Below are positions 41,147 to 52,424 of a stretch of 64,000 nt of DNA, piece by piece; the first letter of the stretch is position 1; the number at the start of each line of letters is the position of its first letter. Below the pieces are notes generated by a model, which worked only from the letters and a program-made list of their open reading frames with translations, searched no databases and had not been told where the DNA came from. Source of the DNA: Thermomonospora echinospora (GTDB lineage: Bacteria > Actinomycetota > Actinomycetes > Streptosporangiales > Streptosporangiaceae); the NCBI RefSeq assembly GCF_900108175.1, contig NZ_FNVO01000001.1, positions 99,662 through 163,661 of the forward strand. The letters are read 5' to 3'. The position numbers and the translations under genes are program-made.

Positions 41147-42007
41147 TCAGGAGGCCGGAAGATTGTCGCGGAGGCGTTTGAGGGTCTCCACGTCCTTGCG
41201 GTGGGGCTCGGGGGCGCGGCCGGGGGTCTCGATGATGAACGGGACGCCGGCGACCGCCGGGTGGCGGAACAGGTCGGCGAAGGGCGCCTCGCCGATGGCG
41301 CCGGCGCCGATGTTCTCGTGGCGGTCCCGGCCCGAGCCGCAGGGGTCCTTGGAGTCGTTGGCGTGGATCAGCTTGAGCCTGTCCGGGCCCACGGCCTCCA
41401 CCAGGGCGTCCACGGTGGCCTTGACACCGCCGGACGCGGTCAGGTCGTGCCCGGCGGCCCAAGCGTGACAGGTGTCCAGGCAGACCCCGACCTTGGGGTG
41501 GTGCTCCAGGGCCTCGAAGTAGGGGCCGAGCTGCTGGACGGTGGCGCACAGCATGTTGGCCTGCCCGGCCATCGGCTCCAGCAGCAGCTGCGGCCCGTCC
41601 TCGGGGATCTCCGCCACGACGGGCAGCAGGTGCTCGTGGACCTGCCGCATCGCCTCCTCGTAGGACCAGGTGACCGACGAGCCGGTGTGGATCACCACGC
41701 CGCCGGCGCCGATGGCGTGCCCCCGCTGCAGGGCGTGCCGGATCGAGGCCAGTGACTTCTCCAGGGTCTCCGCGTTGGGGGAGCCGGGGTTGATCAGGTA
41801 GTTGGCGTGCACGAAGACCGGGACGCCGCTGTCGCGCAGCCGGGCGTCCTCCTCCGGCCGGCCGGCGGCCTGCGCCCAGCCGCGCGGGTTGGAGACGAAG
41901 ACCTGGATCGCCTCCGCCCCGATCTGCTCGGCGTACTTCAACCCGCCGGTGGCCAGCCCACCGGCGACCGGAACGTGTCCCCCGACGGGGCTGTGCACGG
42001 TGCTCAT
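41147..42007 (-). CDS. nfo: Endonuclease IV (AP endonuclease)
   Basis: A 286-aa TIM-barrel DNA repair enzyme that cuts 5' to abasic sites using three zinc ions. Seen: IQVFVSNPRGW, VFVHANYLIN, VVIHTGS, LLEPMAG, VGVCLDTCHAWAAG, LIHANDSKDP.GSGRDRHENIG and FIIETPG, all metal-ligand blocks of the family. TAGGCT on the minus strand 9 nt before the ATG suggests a leaderless or very short leader transcript. Confidence 0.92.
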   Translation of the reverse strand: MSTVHSPVGGHVPVAGGLATGGLKYAEQIGAEAIQVFVSNPRGWAQAAGRPEEDARLRDSGVPVFVHANYLINPGSPNAETLEKSLASIRHALQRGHAIGAGGVVIHTGSSVTWSYEEAMRQVHEHLLPVVAEIPEDGPQLLLEPMAGQANMLCATVQQLGPYFEALEHHPKVGVCLDTCHAWAAGHDLTASGGVKATVDALVEAVGPDRLKLIHANDSKDPCGSGRDRHENIGAGAIGEAPFADLFRHPAVAGVPFIIETPGRAPEPHRKDVETLKRLRDNLPAS

Positions 42008-42055
42008 AGGGGCATCAGCCTAGTGGGCGCCCGCCGCCGCGCGGACGCCCCGCCG

Positions 42056-44020
42056 TCAGTGCCAGATCTTGACCTTGCTGCCGCGCCGCGCGGTGCCGCC
42101 CACCCCGGGCTCCTGCCGCAGCACCCGGTTCAGCCCGACCTCCCGCTTGACGTCGACCTCGAACCCGGCGCCCCGCAGGATCTGGACGGCCTCGTTGACG
42201 TCCTTGCCGATGACCGTGGGCACCGGCAGGGCGTTGGGGTCGCCGCCGTCCCGGCAGAACGGGTTGAGGTCGCCGAGGAAGCCGCAGTCCTTCTTGTTGA
42301 CGACCAGTGTCACCTGGTCGCCCCGGGACACCCCGGTGCCCGGCTGCGGGTCCTGGCTGAGCACGATGCCGCGCGGGCGGTCGGCGACGTCCTGCTCGGT
42401 GACCTTGACGTTCAGGCCCATGGCACGCAACTGGTTGGCGGCCTGGTCGGCGTTGGTGTTGACCAGGTTCGGCATCGACATGCCGGCGCTGACCACGAGG
42501 TCGACCGGCTCGTCGGGGGAGGCCTTCTCGCCGGCCTTGGGGTCGGTGCGGATCACCTTGTCCTTGGGCACGGTCTGGGACGACTCGCGGGACACGTCGC
42601 CGGGCTCGAACCCGGCGTCCTCCAGGACGCCCCTGGCGTCCGGCAGGGACTTGCCGGCGGTTTCGGGCACCTCGATCGGCTCGCGGCCCTTGGAGACGGT
42701 CAGCGTGACCACCCCGCCCTGCGCGATCCGCTCGCCGGGGCCGGGGTCGGACTTGGCGACGCGGCCCTTGGGCACCTTCTCGCTGTAGGCGGACGGACCG
42801 GTCTGCACCACGATGCCGTCGGAGGCCAGCAGCCGCTTGGCGTCCTCCAGCTTCATGCCGATGATCTGGTCGGGCACTCGCTCGTACTGCCCGGCCGCCT
42901 GGTACCAGACCGCCCAGCCGAGGATCACCGCGGCCAGCGCGCCGATCGCGATCAGCACGTACCGACTGGTGACCGCGCTGATCAGCCGGTCCATCGGGGT
43001 GCCCGGGGGCAGCGGCGGCGGCCCGGCGGGCTCCAGGTGCGCCGGAGGCATCGTCTCGGGCCCCAGCACCCGGGTGTGGGCGTGCGGCACCGCCGGGGCC
43101 GGGGTCGGGGCGGGCATGGGCAGCACCGAGGTGGCGTTGTGGGCCGCCTGCTCGACCCGCTGGTCGATGTCGCGCGGCAGCCCGGCGGCCACGTCGGCGA
43201 CCGCCGCCAGGAACCGGCCGGCGTCCTGCGGGCGGCGCGCCGGGTCGTGACTGGTCGCCAGCGTGACCAGGGTGTCGAGCTGGGACGGCAGCCCCGGCAC
43301 CAGGTCCGAGGGCGGCGGCACCACGTCGTTGACGTGCTTGTAGGCCACCGCCAGCGGGGTGTCGCCGATGTGCGGCTGCCGGCCGGTCAGCAGCTCGAAC
43401 AGCATGATCCCGGCGGCGTAGACGTCGGAGCGGACGTCGGCGTGGCCGGTCAGCACCTGCTCGGGCGCCAGGTACCCCACGGTGCCGATGATCAGGCCGG
43501 TCTTGGTCTGCTTGCTGGCCGACTCGGCCCGGGCCAGCCCGAAGTCGGCGACCTTGACCTGGCCCTCGTCGGTGAGTAGCACGTTCTCGGGCTTGACGTC
43601 GCGGTGCACCAGCCCGGCCCGGTGCGCGGCGCCGAGGGCGGCCAGCACCGGCTGCATGACCTCCAGCGCCTCGCGCGGCCCGAGCCGGCCGCGCTCGGTC
43701 AGCAGGGCGCGCAGCGTCCTGCCCCGCACGTACTCCATCGCCAGGAAGACGTGCTGGCCGTCGGTGCCCTGGTCGTACACCGCCACCACGTTGGGGTGCG
43801 ACAGGGCCGCGGCCGCCTTGGCCTCGCCGATGAAGCGCCGCACGAAGTCCTCGTCCTGGGCGAGGTTGGCGTGCATCACCTTCAGCGCGATCTCGCGATC
43901 GAGCTTGATGTCGCGGGCCACGTAGACCGTGGCCATGCCACCTCGGGCGATCCGGGACTCAATGCGGTAGCGCCCGTCGAGCACCTGCCCGACGAGTGGA
44001 TCGGCAACCGTCGTGTCCAT
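42056..44020 (-). CDS. pknL: PASTA-domain Ser/Thr protein kinase (PknL/PknB-like)
   Basis: A 654-aa membrane kinase. Seen: glycine loop ARGGMATVY, invariant Lys in IALKVM, catalytic HRDVKPENVLL, DFGLA and APE; a Pro-rich juxtamembrane part; one membrane helix (about 358-376); and four extracellular PASTA repeats to the C-terminus, with an extra Cys pair (DCGFLGDLNPFC) before the last. PASTA repeats sense muropeptides or lipid II. The Rv2175c-like gene at 47722 encodes the known PknL substrate in mycobacteria; here it is 3.7 kb away, beyond the thi operon. Confidence 0.9.
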   Translation of the reverse strand: MDTTVADPLVGQVLDGRYRIESRIARGGMATVYVARDIKLDREIALKVMHANLAQDEDFVRRFIGEAKAAAALSHPNVVAVYDQGTDGQHVFLAMEYVRGRTLRALLTERGRLGPREALEVMQPVLAALGAAHRAGLVHRDVKPENVLLTDEGQVKVADFGLARAESASKQTKTGLIIGTVGYLAPEQVLTGHADVRSDVYAAGIMLFELLTGRQPHIGDTPLAVAYKHVNDVVPPPSDLVPGLPSQLDTLVTLATSHDPARRPQDAGRFLAAVADVAAGLPRDIDQRVEQAAHNATSVLPMPAPTPAPAVPHAHTRVLGPETMPPAHLEPAGPPPLPPGTPMDRLISAVTSRYVLIAIGALAAVILGWAVWYQAAGQYERVPDQIIGMKLEDAKRLLASDGIVVQTGPSAYSEKVPKGRVAKSDPGPGERIAQGGVVTLTVSKGREPIEVPETAGKSLPDARGVLEDAGFEPGDVSRESSQTVPKDKVIRTDPKAGEKASPDEPVDLVVSAGMSMPNLVNTNADQAANQLRAMGLNVKVTEQDVADRPRGIVLSQDPQPGTGVSRGDQVTLVVNKKDCGFLGDLNPFCRDGGDPNALPVPTVIGKDVNEAVQILRGAGFEVDVKREVGLNRVLRQEPGVGGTARRGSKVKIWH

Positions 44021-44115
44021 CAGAGGGAGTCTACGGGCGATTTGGTCGGAGTCTCATCACTCCCGAGTAGTAGGTGCGGACGAAAACACGGCCGTGCCCG
44101 TCGGTGACCATTCGG

Positions 44116-46312
<2,197 letters not shown>

Positions 46313-46317
46313 CGGGC

Positions 46318-46415
46318 ACGCTCCCTTCGCCGGCATGATCCGGATCAGGTCCTGGCGGTCGGCGGCCCCGTCAGCCGCCCTCTCAGCCCGGTCGCACCGG
46401 GCTCCCGCGCCTGTC
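46318..46415 (-). promoter_or_regulatory. TPP riboswitch controlling thiO-thiS-thiG
   Basis: The minus strand shows the conserved THI-box parts: the CTGAGAG segment (complement of 46381-46387), a variable hairpin, then ACCTGATCCGGATCATGCCGG and GAAGGGA close to the thiO start. A TAGGCT -10 element on this strand at 46423-46428 puts the transcript start next to the aptamer. Because the aptamer end GAAGGGA overlaps the likely ribosome-binding site, translational control by thiamine pyrophosphate is probable. Confidence 0.92.
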
Positions 46416-46496
46416 GCCTCCTAGCCTATGCCGTCCGCTCTGTACCCGTTCGCCCGGTCGTCTCGCGTAAGTGGGCGGGTATTAAGGTTTGCCGAC

Positions 46497-47684
46497 ATGG
46501 ATCACGTCATCGTGGTGGGCGGCGGACTGGCGGGAGTCCGTTCCGTGGAGGCCCTGCGGGCCAAGGGGTACGAGGGCGGGCTGACCCTGGTGTCGGCCGA
46601 GCCGCATCGGCCCTATGACCGGCCGCCGCTGTCCAAGGCCGTCCTGACGGGCGACAGCGACGACACCACCGTCGACGCCGACTGGGCGGCGCTGCGCTGC
46701 GAACTGCTGCTGGGCGAGCGCGCCACCGGCCTGCGCCCGGCGGACGGGGGCGGCGGCACCGTAACGACCACGGCGGGTGACCTGCCGTTCGACGGGCTGA
46801 TGATCGCCACCGGCGCCACCCCGATCACACTGCCCGGCGACGGGCCGCAGCGCGTGCTGCGGACGATCGACGACGCCCGGCGGCTGCGCGCGGGCCTGCG
46901 CGAGGGCGCGCGGATCGTGATCGTCGGCGCGGGCTGGATCGGCGCCGAGGTCGCCACCGCGGCGGCCCGCAAGGGCTGCGCGGTCACCGTCGTCGAAGCG
47001 GCCGACGCCCCGCTGGCCAACGCGATCGGCCCCGAAGTCGGCGCGCACACGGCCCCCTGGTACGCCGAGGCCGGCGTCGAGCTGCGCACCGGGGTCAAGG
47101 TCGCGGCGGTCGAGCACGGCGGGCTGACGCTGGCCGACGGCGGCCGCATCGACGCCGACGAGGTCGTGGTGGGCGTCGGCGTCCGGCCCGAGACCGGCTG
47201 GCTGGAGGGATCGGGCCTGGAGGTCGCCGGCGGCGTGGTGACCGACGCCGCGCTGCGCACCAACCGTCCCGGGATCGTGGCGGTCGGCGACTGCGCCGCC
47301 TGGTGGTCGCGGCGGTACGGCCGCCGGATGCTGGTGGAGCACTGGGACACCGCGCTGAACGCCCCCGAGGTGGCAGCGGCGACGCTGCTCGGGCAGGAGG
47401 CCGTCTACGACGCCGTCCCGTACTTCTGGTCGGAGCAGTTCGGCCGGATGGTGCAGTACGCCGGGCACCACCCGGTCGCCGAGCGGATGGTGCGCCGGGG
47501 CGATCCCGGCGACCCCAAGTGGGCCGTTTGCTGGCTCACCGGCGACCGCCTGGAGGCGGTGCTGACCGTGGACCGGCCGCGCGACCTGGTGCAGGCCCGG
47601 CGGATCATCGCCGCGGGCGACCGCGTGGACGCGGTGGCGCTGGCAGATCCGGAGATACCCCTCCGAAAGACCCTTCTCACCTGA
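46497..47684 (+). CDS. FAD-dependent ferredoxin/rubredoxin reductase-like oxidoreductase
   Basis: A 395-aa pyridine-nucleotide-disulfide oxidoreductase of the BphA4/rhodocoxin reductase type, which passes electrons from NAD(P)H to small iron-sulfur proteins. Seen: FAD motif VIVVGGGLAGVRSVEALR, PYDRPPLSK, the NAD motif IVIVGAGWIGAEVATAAA, VAVGDCAAW and the C-terminal YFWSEQFG. There is no CxxC, as expected for this class. TAAGGT at 46483-46488 and 8 bases before the ATG suggest a leaderless transcript. Its electron acceptor is not adjacent. Confidence 0.87.
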   Translation: MDHVIVVGGGLAGVRSVEALRAKGYEGGLTLVSAEPHRPYDRPPLSKAVLTGDSDDTTVDADWAALRCELLLGERATGLRPADGGGGTVTTTAGDLPFDGLMIATGATPITLPGDGPQRVLRTIDDARRLRAGLREGARIVIVGAGWIGAEVATAAARKGCAVTVVEAADAPLANAIGPEVGAHTAPWYAEAGVELRTGVKVAAVEHGGLTLADGGRIDADEVVVGVGVRPETGWLEGSGLEVAGGVVTDAALRTNRPGIVAVGDCAAWWSRRYGRRMLVEHWDTALNAPEVAAATLLGQEAVYDAVPYFWSEQFGRMVQYAGHHPVAERMVRRGDPGDPKWAVCWLTGDRLEAVLTVDRPRDLVQARRIIAAGDRVDAVALADPEIPLRKTLLT

Positions 47685-47721
47685 GGGTTTCAGAAATGTG
47701 CGGACGTGGTAGGCAGGTGGC

Positions 47722-48105
47722 GTGACGCAGATGCAAGCCACAGTTGAAAGCACTCTCGACGCACACACCGACGCCCTCGTCGGGGAATGGCTCACACTGC
47801 CGGAGGCGGCCGAAAGGCTGGGCCTCAACCTGAGCAGGACCAAGCAGCTCATCCGCGACCACAAGCTCCTCGGCGTCCAGCGCGGCGGGTCCCTGATGAT
47901 CCCGGCCGCGTTCATCGCCGACGGACAGGTGGTCAAGGGGCTCGCGGGCACCCTGACGCTGTTGTCGGACGCCGGCTATGACAGCGTGGAGACCCTGCGG
48001 TGGCTGTTCACCGCCGACGAGACCCTCCCCGGCACTCCCGCCCAGGCACTGGCGGAGAACCGGGGCACTGAGATCCGCCGCCGCGCCCAGGCGCTGGCCT
48101 TCTGA
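47722..48105 (+). CDS. Rv2175c-like DNA-binding protein
   Basis: A 127-aa winged-helix protein of the Rv2175c family. Seen: [25 protein letters not shown] as the recognition unit, [14 protein letters not shown] and the C-terminal [11 protein letters not shown]. In M. tuberculosis this protein binds DNA and is phosphorylated by PknL near its N-terminus; several Thr residues occur in the first 15 residues here. GTG at 47722 is the annotated start; ATG at 47731 is possible. The PASTA kinase at 42056 is the likely partner. Confidence 0.85.
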   Translation: MTQMQATVESTLDAHTDALVGEWLTLPEAAERLGLNLSRTKQLIRDHKLLGVQRGGSLMIPAAFIADGQVVKGLAGTLTLLSDAGYDSVETLRWLFTADETLPGTPAQALAENRGTEIRRRAQALAF

Positions 48106-48154
48106 CACTCCGACGGGCCGCCCCAGGGCGACCCAGGAAAGGCATCCCCCCGCG

Positions 48155-48835
48155 TTGTCAAGACACCTGCTGTCCGATCGCGCCGTCGCGCTGCGGGCCC
48201 GGCTGGACCGGGCCCGCCTCTACCTGTGCACCGACGCCCGGGAACGGCAGGGTGACCTGCCAGAGTTCCTCGACGCGGTGCTGGCGGCCGGAGTGGACAT
48301 CGTCCAGCTCCGCCAGAAGGGGCTAGAGGCCCGCCAGGAGCTGGAGTACCTGGAGGTCTTCCGGGCGGCCTGCGACCGGTACGGGGTGTTGCTGGCGGTC
48401 AACGACCGCGCCGACGTGGCGTACGCGGCCCGGGCGGACATGCTGCACCTGGGGCAGGACGACCTGCCGGTGCCGTACGCCCGCCGGATCGTGGGAGAGG
48501 ACGTCCTGATCGGGCGCTCCACCCACTCCGACCACCAGGCGGCGGCGGCCTCCGCCGAGCCCGGCGTGGACTACTTCTGCGCCGGGCCGGTGTGGCCCAC
48601 CCCGACCAAGCCGGGCCGTGCGGCGCCGGGGCCGAAGCTGCTGGAGTACACCGCCGCGCTGCGCACCGGGCGGCCCTGGTTCGCGATCGGCGGCATCGAC
48701 GCCGGCAACCTCGACCAGGTGCTGGCGACCGGCGCCCGCCGGGTCGTGGTGGTACGGGCGATCACCGAGGCCGCCGATCCGGCCGCCGCGACCGCCGAAC
48801 TGGCCCGTCGGCTGCACGAGGCGTCCCCGGCCTGA
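48155..48835 (+). CDS. thiE: Thiamine phosphate synthase ThiE
   Basis: About 226 aa; joins hydroxymethylpyrimidine diphosphate and thiazole phosphate into thiamine phosphate. Seen: [68 protein letters not shown] and [12 protein letters not shown]. The start is uncertain: TTG at 48155 is the best fit with the family, with AGGAAAGG about 12 nt upstream. It is not preceded by a TPP riboswitch, in contrast to thiO-thiS-thiG. Confidence 0.88.
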   Translation: MSRHLLSDRAVALRARLDRARLYLCTDARERQGDLPEFLDAVLAAGVDIVQLRQKGLEARQELEYLEVFRAACDRYGVLLAVNDRADVAYAARADMLHLGQDDLPVPYARRIVGEDVLIGRSTHSDHQAAAASAEPGVDYFCAGPVWPTPTKPGRAAPGPKLLEYTAALRTGRPWFAIGGIDAGNLDQVLATGARRVVVVRAITEAADPAAATAELARRLHEASPA

Positions 48836-49019
48836 GGCCGGGGCGTCGTGGCGGGCGTCGCCGGCCGGGTCGTTCCGCCCGGTCGTCGGGCCGTCACCGG
48901 ACAACCCGCCGGCGTGGCGCCGTTCCGCCGGCGTGCGTCGTCGGCGGAACGGGTGGGACATGCGGGGCGGAAGGGCCGGGGTGGTCATGCGCCCGGCCGG
49001 GATGCCCGACAATTGACGC

Positions 49020-49178
49020 ATGACGATCAGCCCTGACGAGGAGCGTCCCGTCGACCTGGTCGACGACGACATCGAGATCCTGCCCGACCAGACCGCCGAC
49101 GACACCGACACCGGCTGGGGCGAGTGGCGGGGCGACAGCGACTCCCGCCTGTTGGAGGAACGTCCCCCGCACTGGTGA
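49020..49178 (+). CDS. Small acidic protein, 52 aa, unknown function
   Basis: An ATG-initiated frame rich in Asp and Glu: it begins MTISPDEERPVD, contains DIEILPDQTADDTDTGWGE and ends LLEERPPHW. From memory similar short acidic proteins with DDTD.GWGE and ERPPH occur in other actinomycetes, which supports a real gene. No ribosome-binding site is evident, so a leaderless start is possible. Located between thiE and the convergent kinase gene. Confidence 0.65.
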   Translation: MTISPDEERPVDLVDDDIEILPDQTADDTDTGWGEWRGDSDSRLLEERPPHW

Positions 49179-49224
49179 CGCGCCCGCGCCGTGCCCGGCC
49201 GGTGACGGCCGGGCACGGCGGCGC

Positions 49225-50193
49225 TCAGACCCCGGGCAGCAGCACCCCGACGGTGAAACCGGCCACGACGACCACGGCCAGGGCCACCATCATCCGCCAC
49301 CGGTAGCGCGGGATGCTCTGCGGCCGGGGCTCGGGCGCCGGTGCGCGGCCCTCCCGCAGCGCCCGCACCAGCTGGGGCGCGGTGGGCCGGGCGGCGGGGT
49401 TCTTGTCCAGACAGCGCACCACCAGGCCGCGCAATGGTTCGGGCAGGTCGCCCAGGTCCGGCGGGCGGGACGTCACCCGGCGCATGATCGCCGCGTTGGA
49501 CCCCGAGCCGAACGGTGGCCGCCCGGTGGCCGCGTACACCATGGTGGCGCCCCAGGCGAAGACGTCGGCGGGCGGCCCGACCGGCTCGTCCTCGATCTGC
49601 TCGGGCGCCATGTAGGCGGGCGTGCCGACCGGGCCGGTGGTGATGGCGGCGCTGTCCGGCGCACGGGCGATGCCGAAGTCGATGACCTTGGCGCCGCCCT
49701 TGGCCAGCAGTACGTGACCGGGCTTGAAGTCGCGGTGCACCACCCCGGCCCGGTGGATGGCCGCCAGCGCCCGCGCCGTGCGCAGCGCCACCTTGTGCAG
49801 CCGTTCCTGCGGCAGCGGGCCGCGCTCGGCGACGATCTCCTGCAGCGAGGGCCCTGGGACGTACTCGCTGATGATGTACGGGCGTGCCCCGCTCACCCGG
49901 GCGGCCAGTACCCGGGCGGTGTGCGGCCCGGCCACCTGTCGGGCGGCGGCGACCTCCCTGGCGAACCGGCTGCGGGCGCGCGGCGTAGCGGACTGCCCGC
50001 CGCGCAGCAGCTTCACGGCGGCCAGCTCGCCGTCCTTTCCGCGCCCCAGGTAGACGACCCCCTGGCCGCCCTCGCCCAGCCGGCCCAGCAGGACACGGCC
50101 GCCCAGTCGGCGGGGGTCGTCGGGACCGAGGGGGACCGTTTCCGGCTGCACGGCACGCTCCGGGGCGGATTCGGGTTTCGGCGAGGATCGCAT
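49225..50193 (-). CDS. Ser/Thr protein kinase with C-terminal membrane helix and altered catalytic loop
   Basis: A 322-aa protein kinase. Seen: glycine loop LGEGGQGVVY, invariant Lys in AAVKLL, DFGIA, and APE in YMAPEQ; the catalytic loop reads HRDFKPGH, with His where nearly all kinases have the Mg-binding Asn. A single membrane helix (about 298-318) ends the protein with almost no extracellular part, so any sensing must be in the membrane or cytoplasm. The gene converges on the small acidic protein gene. Confidence 0.87.
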   Translation of the reverse strand: MRSSPKPESAPERAVQPETVPLGPDDPRRLGGRVLLGRLGEGGQGVVYLGRGKDGELAAVKLLRGGQSATPRARSRFAREVAAARQVAGPHTARVLAARVSGARPYIISEYVPGPSLQEIVAERGPLPQERLHKVALRTARALAAIHRAGVVHRDFKPGHVLLAKGGAKVIDFGIARAPDSAAITTGPVGTPAYMAPEQIEDEPVGPPADVFAWGATMVYAATGRPPFGSGSNAAIMRRVTSRPPDLGDLPEPLRGLVVRCLDKNPAARPTAPQLVRALREGRAPAPEPRPQSIPRYRWRMMVALAVVVVAGFTVGVLLPGV

Positions 50194-50259
50194 CTTTTGT
50201 ACCGCGCCATTTGTACCGTGCCGGATCGGCCGGTGTGCGGGGAACCGTCCGGTACGGGG

Positions 50260-50811
50260 TCAGGTCGCCGCGTCCGGCTGCACGCGCAGGGTGTTCAGCG
50301 CGTAGGCGAGCATCCGGTGGTGGCCGATCAGCATCACCAACTCGATCAGGCCGCGCTCGTCGAGCCGTCTGGCCAGCAGGGTCCACACCGCGTCGCTGAG
50401 GGTGCCGGTGTTGTGCAGCTCGTCGGCGGCGGCCACGACCGCCCAGTCCTGTGGTGCCCAGGCGTGCGCGTCCAGCGCGCCGCCCAGCGCGACGATCTCG
50501 TCGTCGGTCAGCCCGGCCTCGCGGCCGGTCGGCACGTGGTGGGCCCATTCGTAGGCGCAGCGGCTGTTGCGCGCGGTCCGCAGGATCGCCAGCTCCCGCA
50601 CCCGCGCGCTGAGCGTCCCCCTGAGCAGCAGCATCGAGCTGAACTCGAGCCAGGAGGCGAACAGCTCCCGGTGGCGGCCCAGCGTGGCGAAGACGTTGAG
50701 CGGACCGGCGGTGGCCACCACGCCCTTGAGGACGTCGTCCCAGTCGCCCTCCTCCAGCGGGGCCAGGCGCGGGGCCAGGGGCGGCGGCATGCGGGGATTC
50801 TGCTGAGGCAT
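50260..50811 (-). CDS. Carboxymuconolactone decarboxylase-family protein
   Basis: A 183-aa AhpD-like helical protein. Seen: WLEFSSMLLLRGTLSARVRELAILRTARNS and YEWAHHVPTGREAGLTDDEIVAL, the core of the CMD family. Only one Cys (SRCAYEW) stands where AhpD peroxidase partners have CxxC, so disulfide peroxidase activity is unlikely. The start at 50811 (MPQQNP) is one of three in-frame choices. No pathway partner is adjacent. Confidence 0.82.
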   Translation of the reverse strand: MPQQNPRMPPPLAPRLAPLEEGDWDDVLKGVVATAGPLNVFATLGRHRELFASWLEFSSMLLLRGTLSARVRELAILRTARNSRCAYEWAHHVPTGREAGLTDDEIVALGGALDAHAWAPQDWAVVAAADELHNTGTLSDAVWTLLARRLDERGLIELVMLIGHHRMLAYALNTLRVQPDAAT

Positions 50812-50974
50812 GGCGCTATTTGTGCCGGAAACGTGGTGGGAATTCCAGCCGTCGCCGGACCATTGGCCACATCCCGCCACGACATGCCGCCCGGCACGCC
50901 GACACGGCCGCCCGCCGGCGCGGCGCCCGGAGGCGGCCCCGTCGCCGGAACGGCGTACCTCCCGCCGGCGGGGA

Positions 50975-52036
50975 TCAGACGCGGCGTGCGGTGGCGGCGA
51001 CCGTGAGCTCGGCCAGGGCGGAACGGGCCTCGGCGGCGATCGGCGCGACCTGCAGCGCCGAGCGCGCCTGCGCGGTGTAGCGCTCGATCATCTCCTCGCA
51101 GGCGGCCAGCGCGCCGGTGTCTTCGATGATCGTCCGCAGCTGCGCGACCCCCTCGGCGTCCAGCGCGGGGTCGCCCAGCCGGCTCTCGACGAGCTCGGCC
51201 TGGGCCGGCGTGGCGCGCTCCAGGGTGAAGGCGACCAGCACGGTGCGCTTGCCCTCGCGCAGGTCGTCCCCGGCGGGCTTGCCGGTCTCGGTCGGGTCGC
51301 CGAACACCCCGAGCACGTCGTCGCGCAACTGGAAGGCGATGCCCAGCGGCCGCCCGTAGGCGCGCAGGGCGTCCACCACCTGCGGGCCGCCGCCGGCGAG
51401 TTCGGCGCCCATGTGCAGCGGGCGCTCGATGGTGTACTTGGCGCTCTTGTACTCCACCACGGTCAGCGCGTCGTCGACCGTGCCGGCGCCGCGCGCGCCC
51501 TCCAGCATGTCCAGGTACTGACCGCAGATCACCTCGGTGCGCATCAGGTCGAACACCCGCCGGCCCCGGCGCAGCGACTCCGGGTCCAGCCCGCTGACCT
51601 CGAACATCTCCGCCGACCAGGCCAGGCACAGATCACCCAGCAAGATCGCCGCGCCCTCCCCGAACGGCGCCGCGCCGCCCCGCCAGCCCTGCTCGCGGTG
51701 CGCGGCCTCGAACCGGCGGTGCACCGACGGCTGTCCCCGGCGGGTGTCGCTGGCGTCCATCACGTCGTCGTGGATCAGCGCGCTGGCCTGCAGCAGCTCC
51801 AGCGAGGCCGCGGCGGCGGCGATGCCCCGGGCCGCCTCGATGTCCTCCCCGCCGGCGGCCCGCCAGCCCCAGTAGCAGAACGCCGGGCGCAGCCGCTTGC
51901 CGCCGGCCAGCAGCTCGTCCAGCGCGGTGAGCATCGGAGCCAGCTGGTCACTGATCGCCAGCACCCCGGGACGTTGCCGGTCGACGAAATCCAGCAGCGC
52001 TCCGTCGATCTCCTTGCGAACACGGCCAGCGGACAT
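50975..52036 (-). CDS. Polyprenyl (geranylgeranyl-type) diphosphate synthase
   Basis: A 353-aa trans-prenyltransferase. Seen: GGKRLRP, the first Asp-rich motif in ALIHDDVMDASDTRRG (DDxxD), KSAKYTIERPL, and the second motif QLRDDVLGVFGD, where the final Asp is replaced by Gly as in several actinobacterial enzymes (IdsA2 type). Product length is not predictable with certainty; C20 is likely. TAGGGT on the minus strand 7 nt before ATG 52036 indicates a leaderless start, so the GTG at 52045 is less likely. Confidence 0.88.
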   Translation of the reverse strand: MSAGRVRKEIDGALLDFVDRQRPGVLAISDQLAPMLTALDELLAGGKRLRPAFCYWGWRAAGGEDIEAARGIAAAAASLELLQASALIHDDVMDASDTRRGQPSVHRRFEAAHREQGWRGGAAPFGEGAAILLGDLCLAWSAEMFEVSGLDPESLRRGRRVFDLMRTEVICGQYLDMLEGARGAGTVDDALTVVEYKSAKYTIERPLHMGAELAGGGPQVVDALRAYGRPLGIAFQLRDDVLGVFGDPTETGKPAGDDLREGKRTVLVAFTLERATPAQAELVESRLGDPALDAEGVAQLRTIIEDTGALAACEEMIERYTAQARSALQVAPIAAEARSALAELTVAATARRV

Positions 52037-52045
52037 ATCGATCAC

Positions 52046-52424
52046 CCTAGTGAACCGGAGACGGTTACCCGTACCCAGGCCGGGCTGAGTACCTCAGCTG
52101 ATGACCGCGCGTCCCGGCCCGCCGATCACGGACATTATGCGTGTCAGGCCCGAAGAGTCCGCAATGGGGCGTGGTGGGGTGTTCGTCTCGGCCGCCGAAC
52201 CGGCCGCGCCGCCCCCTTCCCGCCGATGTGGGGCCGGGCGGGATGTCGCCGGAATCACGTTCGGCCGGGCCGGTGCGCCGGGCGGCCGGCGGCCGGCGGC
52301 CGGTTCCGGCGGCCCGCGGGAACCGGACGTGATCCCCAAGTCCCCGCCGTGGACGGCGCCCCGCCGGGTCGGCGGACCGGATGGGGCCACGACAGACCGG
52401 AGGGGTTCGCACTAACCTATGGGG
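52046..52424. other. 379-bp divergent promoter region before metF
   Basis: No gene. On the plus strand TAACCT at 52413-52418 ends 6 nt before the metF ATG at 52425. Near 52270-52325 a run of GGCCGGC repeats and a CCGGTTCC/GGAACCGG inverted repeat occur; a regulatory role is not shown. Confidence 0.45.
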
